From the NCBI RefSeq assembly GCF_018320785.1, contig NC_054872.1, positions 43,574,551 through 43,638,550 on the forward strand: a DNA stretch of 64,000 bases, in the 5' to 3' direction. This DNA comes from Cheilinus undulatus (taxonomy: Eukaryota > Chordata > Actinopteri > Labriformes > Labridae). This document shows positions 12,040 through 20,800 of the stretch, piece after piece. The notes beneath the pieces are model-generated. The model ran no database searches and was not told the DNA's origin. It worked only from the letters and a program-made list of their open reading frames with translations. Each line of letters begins with the position of its first letter. The first letter of the stretch is position 1. A program made the translations under genes and the position numbers.

Positions 12040-13500
12040 CACTAAAAGTGAGGAAATGAGTGTTTGGTAGATTATTTCTTTGTTGTTACAATGCTTCTTG
12101 GCAATCAATCCTATACTATTGGAAAGCCTGTATTTCCCTTTTAAATGGTGCCACATTTGTAAGGAATATGCATTTATGGGATGAGCAGCAGAGTTGAGTA
12201 TGTGGATTGCGCTCATAAGAATTTGCCAAATCTTCTCTGCCAATGCCAAACAGCTGATTCTGCTGTTGTTATTGACTCTTGTTTTAAGCCTCTGGTACCA
12301 CCAGGTGACTGATTGGCACCTGACTGTCAGCACCTGTGACCATGGACCCTGCTACAGTAGTCAGTAGGTGTCTGCTCCATCTGCCTGCCACCTTTGACTG
12401 ATCTGAACAGAGCCTATGCCATAGGGCAACTTCAAGTTGGTGTTATGGAAAACCAAGTTGTGGCATATATTTGGAGTGAGCCCTCGTACTATCTCCAAAC
12501 TGAAGGCCAAGTTCCATATAACAGGGGATGTAAGATGACAGGGGATGACAGGAGTCCTGCCATGACTGTCCTTCACCGTCAGGCCTGTTTTGTACTGGTG
12601 TTGGGAACATGTGCACTAACCTGAACATGTCTAGGAACCTTATGTTCAGCAATGAGTCCAGATTCTGCGTATAGCAGTTGGATTGTAGCCTCAACGTGTG
12701 GAGAAGACGCTGAGAACGCTGATTGCTGCACCAATAGAGTAACATCTTTCGGTGGAGGCAGTGTGATGTTGTGGGGCGGCATCTCCCTCACTGAAAAACA
12801 AGGCTTGTCATCATTGGAGACAATCTCAATGCAGAGAAATATCGAGATGCGATTCTACAACCAATGGCAATCTCATATCTCCACAGTCTGGGACTGAACT
12901 CTATCCTTCAAGATGACAATACTCGCCCCTCAGAGAGTACCTCCAGACTACCTCCAGAATCTGGGAGTGGAGAGGACAGAATGGCCTGCCAGCAGTCCCG
13001 ACCTCAACCACATTGAACATTTGTGGGATCAGCTTGGGCGGGCTGTTTGTGCAGGTAGCAAATGCAACCACGTTGGCTGATTTGCGACAAGTGCTGGTTG
13101 AAGAATGGGATACCATCCCACAGCAGTGTGTGACCAGGCTGTTGTGGTTGTGTATGGTTCTTCCACATGCTACTGAGGATCCTGTTTGTTAAATCAAAAC
13201 ATTTTTAAATAACCAAAATGTCTTCAGACATCAATCATCCAATCGACCAAACACCACCAAACAAGAGTCAATGGCAGAATAAGCTCTTTGGCATTGATAG
13301 AGAAGATTAGGCAAATTTTTCATGGGCGCAACCCACATACTCAGCCCTGCTGCTCATCCCACAAATCATGTTCCTTACAAATGTGGCACCATATGGAAGG
13401 GAAACAAACAGACTTTCCAACAGTAGATCTATTGCCAAGAAGCAATGCTACAACAATGAAATAATCCACCAGACACAAATAGCCTTACTTTTTCTCCTAG
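12040..13500 (+). mobile_element. Tc1-like transposon with long (~230-260 bp) inverted repeats
   Basis: The left arm 12040-12300 and right arm 13240-13500 are reverse complements with drift. Shared landmarks are GATTATTTC.TTGTTGTA, GCTTCTTGGCAATAGAT-like, GGTGCCACATTTGTAAGGAA, GGGATGAGCAGCAG and ATTGACTCTTGTTT. Between them lies a + strand transposase remnant. Arms this long are unlike the short ends of classic Tc1 but occur in some Tc1/mariner families. The element is inactive. Confidence 0.8.
12330..13190 (+). pseudogene. Tc1-like transposase, frameshifted
   Basis: Several frames together give a Tc1 transposase trace. There is a DESRF-like block (12650-12665), then GGGSVMLWGGISLT (about 12750-12790), and LQDDNTR around the second catalytic Asp (about 12905-12925). 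SRPQPH followed by EHLWDQLGRAV-type coding (about 12995-13050) marks the region of the final Glu, and QCVTRL lies near the C-terminus. At least three frame changes and several stops interrupt it. It sits inside the long inverted repeats described above. Confidence 0.75.
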
Positions 13501-13980
13501 GTTTAGTAAGGGTATTCTGCATTTCTTGAATCCTAAGATTCCTTTAAGTGTCTCAGTTTCTGAGTTTTGTGTCTGTGATGTTCCAACATGTCACAGGGCT
13601 AAAAGAAATATTCAAATTTAGGTGATCTTGTGGAAAAAAATAATGTGTCATTGACAGTTGGAGGAGCTGCAGTTACTTTAGTGTCAGAAAGATTTGCAAC
13701 TGGGTTTAGAAAAAAGCCTAAAGAGTCTCCTGTAAATTGATACCAAACAAACCTTTTATAAAACCCCGACTAATGCCCTTGGGATGAGCCGTAAGCAGGA
13801 TATGCACTAGTGTCTTAATGTAATTCTCTATAGGGTGTGGTTCACTTCATCAGATGTTTACTATGACTCAGCTAAGTCTCAGGAAAGTCTCTCATACCAA
13901 AATAGCATCTATAGACATTGCACTTGGATGTCATCTTTTAAGTCCACGTCTTTTTTCACTTCTTAAGTTGCCAATCCAAA
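13501..13980. other. Spacer between two Tc1-like elements, nothing seen
   Basis: About 480 bases of AT-rich sequence with no ORF or repeat I can support. Confidence 0.4.
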
Positions 13981-15140
13981 GGGTTTAATATGACACTGGT
14001 CCACCCTTTGCAGCTATAACAGCTACAACTCTTCTGGGAAGACTTCCCACGGGGTTTAGGAGTGTGTTTTGGGTAATTTTTGACCATTTTTCCAGAAGCG
14101 CATTGTGAGGTCACACACTGATGTTGGACGAGAAGGCCTGGCTCTCAGTCTCCTCTCTAATTCATCCCAAAGGTGTTCTGTCAGGTTGATGTTAGGCCAG
14201 TCAAATTCATCCACACCAAACTCTCTCATCCATGTCTTTATGGATCTTGCTTTGTGCACTGGTGCACAGTCATGTTGGAACAGGAAGGGGCCATCCCCAG
14301 ACTGTTCCCACAAAGTTGGGAGGGTGGAATTGTCCAAAATCTCTTGGTATGCTGAAGCATTCAGAGTTTCTTTCACTGGAACTAGGGGGCCAAGCCCAGC
14401 TCCTGAGAAACAACCCCACACCATAATCCCACCTCCACCAAACTTTACACTTGGCGCAGTGCAGTCAGACAAGTACCGTTCTCCTGGCAACCACCAAACC
14501 CAGACTCGTCCATCGGATTGCCAGATGGAGAAGTGCGATTTGTCACTCTAGAGAACACGTCTCCATTGCTCTAGAGTCCAGTGGTGGCGTGGCTTTATAC
14601 CACTGCATCCAACACTTTGCATTGCACTTGGTGATGTATGGCTTGGATGCAGCTGCTCGGCCATGGAAACCCATTCCATGAAGCTCTCTATGCACTGTTC
14701 TTGAGCTAATCTGAAGGCCACATGAAGTTTGGAGGTCTGTAGCAATTGCCTCTGCAGAAAGTTGCCGACCTCTGTGCACTATGTGCCTCAGCATCCGCTG
14801 ACCCTGCTGCGTCATTTTATATGGCCTACCACTTTGTGGCTGAGTTGCTGTCGTTCCTAATCACTTCCGCTTTGTTATAACACCACTGACAGTTGACTGT
14901 GGAATATTTAGGAGCGAGGAAATTTCACCACTGGACTTGTTGCACAGGTGGCATCCTATCACAGTACCACGCTGGAATTCACTGAGCTCCTGAGAGTGAC
15001 CCATTCTTTCACAAATGTCTGTAGAAACAGTCTGCATGCCTAGGTGCTTGATTTTATACACCTGTGGCCATGGGAGTGATTGGAACACCTGATTTCAGTT
15101 ATTTGGATGGGTGAGTGAATACTTTTGGCCATATAGGCCA
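13981..15140 (-). mobile_element. Tc1-like transposon, second family
   Basis: Holds a minus-strand DD34E-type transposase remnant (14056-15003). The right end shows GTGAATACTTTTGGCCATAT (15115-15134), matching the common Tc1 inverted-repeat terminus that reads outward as TGGCCAAAAGTATTCAC. The matching left terminus is not recognisable, so the left boundary is approximate. Confidence 0.75.
14056..15003 (-). pseudogene. Tc1-like (DD34E-type) transposase, near full length but broken
   Basis: The minus strand starts with MGHSQELSEFQRGTVIGCHL (complement of 15003), a helix-turn-helix start. It continues SSGEISSLLNIPQSTVSGV, then QSGRPYKMTQQGQRMLRHIV, AAASKPYITKCNAKC and LDSRAMETC. The DDE half follows in another frame: [68 protein letters not shown] and [18 protein letters not shown]. 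The second catalytic Asp (QHDC) and final Glu (LTEHLW) are visible. The join near 14545 is frameshifted, and the block before the final Glu has lost about four residues. It is not functional. Confidence 0.85.
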
Positions 15141-15648
15141 TATGTTGGTGGAACGATTTCCAAAAATGAGTTCTTTTCTCCCCCAAAAAAGGGTCTGTGA
15201 TCGGCCTATTCTGGGATATAACTTTTGACTGCATGCTCTTCTGCTTATTGTCATCTCTTGATCAGATGTTTGGGTCTGTAGCACTGATCTCCAAACACAA
15301 GTTGTGTCCTTTTTTGGACACAAACACAATGAAAAACAAAAGTTTGCATCCCTCCTCTACACAAGGCCACCCATAAGGAGGATAGATCCATTGTTAAGTT
15401 AAGCTGTGATAACTATATTTTATATTTAGCCTGAAAAAACACTCTTATCAAAGACACAAATACAGAATTTTATTTACTTATGTTGTAGTGCGATATAGCC
15501 TTTGGCAAAATGTAAACCCCTTAAAAGAGTATTACCTTTTTATTCATGATGTTAACAATGTGGATGGGCACGCTGATCTGAACCATTTGGAAAGTAATGT
15601 AATGTCAGACTTCAGAACTAAGCCATGATGTTCACAAACATCAGGATG
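15141..15648. other. Intergenic, nothing seen
   Basis: No supported gene. There is a short hyphenated palindrome around 15306-15322 (GTGTCCTTTTTTGGACAC). Confidence 0.4.
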
Positions 15649-16350
15649 TCAGGTGGCAAAACAGTGGTATACAGTGGTAAAAAAGTTATAAAAAATGGCG
15701 CAAAGATCGATAAACAGTGGCAAAGTTGTGATAAAAAAATATGTAAAGTGGCAAAAATGGGTTAAAACTGGCAAATAGAACTGGTAAGCATAAGCGAAAA
15801 GTGTAAGAAAGTAGCAAAAATTGGTGAAAAGAAGCAAAAAAGAGGCACAATTAGTTTGATAAAGGCAAAAATGGTCAAAAAGTTGAAGAGTGGCACAAAA
15901 GGGCAAGTACAGCCAAAATGGGTTTAAAATGGGAAAAGGTGCCAAAACAGTGGCACAAATGGGCATAAAGTGGCAAAAATTTGTTAAAAATTGATTGAAG
16001 TTGCTAAAAATGGGGGGAAACAGCAAACATTAGTTAAAGGGGGAAAGAAGTGGCAAAAGGGATGTAAAGTGGCAAAAATTGGTCACAACTGGCAAAGATA
16101 ATTGGCTAAGATAATTGGCTAAAAGTAGCAAAAATTGGTTAAAATGGCAGAAAAGTGGTACAAGTGGTTTGATAGAGGCAAAAATCAGATTAAAGTGTTC
16201 AAAAAGAAGTGGCAAGAGTGGGACAAAGGGGGAAGAACAGTAAAAATGGGTTTCAAGTTGGAAAAAGGTGCAAAAATGGGCTAAAAGTGACATTAAGAAG
16301 CATCGGAAATGGGCAGAAAACATGTGGAAAAGGGTTAAAAACAGTAGCAT
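15649..16350 (+). repeat. Degenerate AGTGGCAAAAATGGGTTAAA minisatellite
   Basis: About 30 imperfect copies of a roughly 20-bp purine-rich unit (AGTGGCAAAAATGGGTTAAA and variants), some arranged as 40-bp doublets. A local 13-bp exact duplication (AAGATAATTGGCT) occurs near 16095-16121. The long minus-strand ORFs across this block (Phe/Cys/His/Leu rich) are products of the repeat, not genes. The same unit occurs in reverse at 1-110. Confidence 0.75.
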
Positions 16351-17540
16351 GAATTAATAACTCTAACTTTAGAACCAAGGTATGGTTTGACACTCTTTTC
16401 AGGTCCAAAATTGAGGTAACTCATCACGAGGACGCTAGCACCAAAATGCTACTGATCCAACACACATGCAGTGATATAATCAACAAATCACTACCTGGGA
16501 TGTCCCATTCCAAAGGTTTTTTCAGGGGCCTAGCTAAGCAGCACTGACTGCTTAGAGGTGTGCATATTTATGCAACCAGGGTTTTGTAATTTGCCTCTAA
16601 TTTAGTAGCTTACTCCTAAATGATTAAGGTAAGTTTTAACTGAATTATGTAGGTTATGGGTGACATTAAAGGTGAAAGTAGTTCTAAAAAATATATCTTA
16701 GCCTCATTTTTTAACAGAAATGTGTAGACTGTTTAGATCCACTTTGATATAAGGATAGACTGATAAGCACAACTTTAAAGCCCTTATCCTCCTTGAGATG
16801 GATGCATACAACAGAACTCTATAATATTTTAGAGCAAAACAAAATACTGAAATCAGTTGTTTTCACTGCCAAATCCGACAGTTTTGCAGAAAAAATCCCC
16901 TCTATTTTATCAAATCAAAAATTAAAACATGCAAAAAGTCTTAATTAAGTTTTTTTAAATCCTAAAATATTGAAGTTTTATTTCATATTCAATATGCAAG
17001 CAAGTGCCCCTGCTGGATGCATCATCTTCTTATGTTTGTCTTGATTAGGTTTAAGATAACATTGAAACGGACCAGCTTTACTGGTTATTAATCATAATCA
17101 AAATTTTAAAGTGCCGTCTGCTGTGTTGGTCAGAATCACATGGTATGCTGGATTTAGTGCATACAGTGGGTGCGTCTTCATCCTAAATGAGCTGTAATAT
17201 CTTAATCCATCGACATACAGGACAATACAGCTATATCGTTTAATCCAGCACTGCTCCATTTCTTTTATTTACCTTGACCTCAAACGCCTTTTCATTCTAA
17301 ACTGTGTAAACTTAAGCCAATACATCAGGGAGTCACTACACCCATGGGGCTAACAATTTGTGTTTACTCATTCAGCTGCACCGTTTTAAAGAAAAAAACC
17401 TTGTCACTGCTGTTTGATAGATTTGGTTTTGTTCATTGTCCATTGTGCCCGACCGCGAGTATCAGTGTGTTGTTTTTTTTTTTGCTGCATCATTACTGAC
17501 TGGAGGGGCAGGAGTTATGTCCGAGACTGGCGTGAGCTCC
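16351..17540. other. Upstream region of the CRISP gene
   Basis: AT-rich sequence with no gene. The last few hundred bases before 17551 would hold the proximal promoter. Apart from the TATA box I cannot name a factor site with confidence. Confidence 0.4.
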
Positions 17541-17550
17541 TGAGCTGCTC

Positions 17551-17558
17551 TATAAAAG
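17551..17558 (+). promoter_or_regulatory. TATA box of the CRISP gene
   Basis: TATAAAAG lies about 25-35 bases before the expected start of the short untranslated exon 1 and about 52 bases before its splice donor (17611). The local sequence just before it (GAGCTGCTC) is GC-richer than the surroundings. A strong TATA box suggests tissue-restricted transcription. Confidence 0.65.
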
Positions 17559-17579
17559 AGGAGGAGGAACTAGTGCCAA

Positions 17580-17610
17580 CTCACCTCCACACCTGAAGAT
17601 ACGAGAGCAG
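17580..17610 (+). other. CRISP exon 1 (untranslated), approximate start
   Basis: The end is set by a good donor (GAGAGCAG then GTATGC at 17611). The start is inferred from the TATA box distance. It is about 30 nt long with no ATG. The following intron is only 164 nt (17611-17774) and ends TTTTGTGTACAG. Confidence 0.55.
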
Positions 17611-17774
17611 GTATGCTGACCAATTCAGAGGTTTACTGCATTATTAAAACTTTTTCATACATTTAATACATATGAATGCATTTATTTAAAAGAGCTTGTG
17701 AAGGAAAACTGCACATTTTCATTCATATTGATTCTTATTAATAACATTGGTTTGTTTAAATCTTTTGTGTACAG

Positions 17775-17858
17775 ATGATTCTTTTTTTAACCAGGGAAAT
17801 GTTTGCTCTCTTGATTTGCGTCTTGTCCCTGCATGGAGTGCATTCTGCCTGCAATGTG
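17775..17858 (+). CDS. CRISP coding exon 1: signal peptide
   Basis: The exon begins exactly at the ATG, directly after the acceptor ACAG. It encodes 28 residues ending ACNV before donor GTGAGT (phase 0). A second in-frame Met (residue 9, [13 protein letters not shown]) has a purine at -3 and by itself makes a compact signal peptide, so translation may start at either. Cleavage is likely after HSA, leaving Cys at or near the mature N-terminus. Confidence 0.85.
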
Positions 17859-20800
17859 GTGAGTAGCGATCAATTTTGTTTTTCAGTTATGAGATTACTT
17901 TACAAAACTATACATCTGAAATGTCTTCATGCACTGAAAAGTATATTTCAGGTCGTAAGAAGACGTTTTTCTGATATGTAAGACTGATGAGCTGCAAAAA
18001 CATAAAACTGGTATTTACATTTGCTGGTTTTGATTTTGTGAGTTTTTGCACACCTCGGACATCTTGTCATTTACTTTTTTTTCTGAAGAATTCATTTTTC
18101 ATGTAAAATCAGTTATGAACAGGTAATGTTTTATCCACTGACAGGAGGGATATGCTCCAACTCCTATTTTTGCAACAGGACAAAAATACATTGGGCTTCA
18201 TTTATCAGGTGCTCTTAGGCAGAAATTAGTTTTCAAAACCCCCTTTTAGAGCCTTTATAAAGATTCACCAATTTTTTCTTATCTGTGTTTTGTTTGCTAA
18301 GAACAACATCAAGAACACTAGAGCACTTGTATGTACTTTTGAGTGCTAATATTACAGAATAACATTCATTCTTCCCTTGTACTTAAATTTGCTAGTGTAA
18401 GTTGTGCTTTTGAGTAAAGTGTAAGTAAGACATGATAACATACTAAATTATGTTCTGCTGTTTTTAAAACCAATTTAGTACTTTTTGTATTATCAATTAA
18501 TATAAACAAATACATGACTTAAATATGGTCAATATTTAATTCAACCATGACATGTTTAATCTTAACTGCAGAATGATAAATATTGAACATAGAGCTGTCA
18601 GCATTAATCAGAATACAACTGAGCTCCATAAGGAGTGCTATTGTTAATACTGTCCCCTTCAGCACACTCTATTTAAGCCACAGCAACGTCCTCCTGCAGC
18701 TGTAGTGATGTAACATAAGGACACCACTGCTCCTTTGAGTGCTTCCAAACAGGAAATTTACCTTAGTTTAAAACAGAACAAAAATCCAAAGTTAAAGTTT
18801 ATCTGTCAGTAGGTAAAATCAATACTCATTGATAAGGCATCAACCACTGGTCAGTGTGGGGAGGATTACTGATGCAGAATGCAACAATCCTCAAATTAAC
18901 ATAATGGAAAATAAGACCAACATTATCAGCACCATAAAATTTTTAATACATTAACTGATGAGGTTCACTGAATGAATGACCTCACTAACTGAACTCCACA
19001 CTATTATTTTGAACACTCCCCCTTGCAATTAATAATTCAATCACACAGAATCAGCAGCATGCTTCCATGACATGTTAGTTTTCTATTACTCTACTATACT
19101 AACTAGTGAGTTATTTGTCATGTAGAAATATAATTTCTACCAAAAACAGTGATTGATCTGGTTACTGATGTTGGACTGCTATTATTTGAACTGTTTAAAG
19201 TCTGGATTTAATATTCTCTGTGGGCGCTAAATATAGAATTGAACTGGTCTTTCTGGGTTTGTTTGGAACAGCACTTCACTTGAGAATTATCTAAGTACTG
19301 TCTGACTTCCTATACTTGGGTCCAGTGTGTGATTACTTTTTACATTTTATTAAATTTCAAAATAAGCTAACACTTGTATCTTAGCTTTTATAGGATGTAA
19401 TGTGAGAGCTTTATTTTCCATAACTGATTAAATTACACTTCAAAAATCCTTTTCAATTCATGCAAATTAATACAACATCACCAGAATATGGACAGTATTA
19501 TGAAATAATTCATCCCCCTATCCATCCATCTATCAATCTGTTCATCCATGAATGCATGCACCCATCCATCCATCTATCCATGCATCAATCCAGCCTTTCA
19601 TCAATCCATCCATGCATCGATCCATCCATGCATGCATGCATCAATCCAGCCTTTCATCGATCCATCCATCCATGCAACTATCCATGCATGCATGCATGCA
19701 TGCATTCATCTATCCATGCACCCATCCATCCATCTATCCATGCATGCATCCATCCATCCATCCATCCATCCATCTATCCATGCATGCATGCATGCATGCA
19801 TCATCCATCCATCCATCATGCATGCATGCATGCATCATCCATCCATCATGCATGCATGCATGCATCATCCATCCAGCTTTTCATCCATCCATCCATCCAT
19901 CCATGCGTCCGTTCATGCATCCATCAATGCATCAATCTATTCATCCATGCATCCATCCATCCATCCAACCATCCAGCATGCATCCATCCAGCCTTCCATC
20001 AATTCATCCATCCTTGTATCCATCCATACATGTTCCCAGCACAGAACAAATCTTGCTCCCCTCTCAAAGGGTTGACCAGATCTTCATGAAAGCCAACCAA
20101 AAGTCCTTCTCCATAGCCTCCCTCTGAGCTAGACCTAAAAGCCTCCTTTCAGTGAACCAGTGGGTTCTAAGGACAATGCTATGATAGACACCAAAGACCT
20201 TTAATCACAATGCCTTGCAACAGTGGAGACTCTGAATAAGTGTCTTCATCATTGGCAACGTTGAGATTGAGGATCAAAACAGACATATCGGATCCCTACT
20301 TGGAACCCTTTCTAGGATGCTGCCCTGAGACCTCATTAGGTCTGCAAACTTAGCACTAGACTCGATGTATTCACAGACAACAGCCATAGCCTTCTTCTCC
20401 ATGACTTGAAGTTGCAAGGGGGTAGCACCCAGTGTCCCTTTACTATATTCTCTTGAGGCCACTTTGTGGGACTTTGGTGATTTTTTTACTGGCCTGAAAG
20501 GTAAGCTAGTGGTTAGCACTGCAGCAAGATGGTTCTTGGTTCAAATCCCTTGTTGAACAGGGCCTTTCTGTGAAGAGTTTGCACGTGCATGCTTGGTTTG
20601 CAAGTGCATGATGAGATCCCCCCCCAGCTTTTTAGGTTAATTGGTGAGTATTTGGGGAAATGTTTGCCTCTGTCAATCTGTCAGTCTTATGAGTGTATCC
20701 CACCTTTCATCCATAACAGCTGAGATTGGCTCCAACTATCCCACAACCTTGAGCAGGATAAAGGTTATAGATAATGGATGGATAAATTATTATCAGTCTG

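Noticed and set aside
14105..14551. 148-codon + strand ORF
   Set aside because: Antisense shadow of the Tc1 DDE-domain coding region, which reads correctly on the minus strand.
15649..16350. Two minus-strand ORFs of 125 and 106 codons
   Set aside because: Low-complexity Phe/Leu/Cys/His translation of the purine-rich minisatellite.
19460..20127. Three overlapping long + strand ORFs rich in His, Pro, Ser, Ile and Cys (up to 209 codons)
   Set aside because: They are translations of the ATCC/TGCA microsatellite in all three frames; equal openness of the frames shows there is no coding signal.
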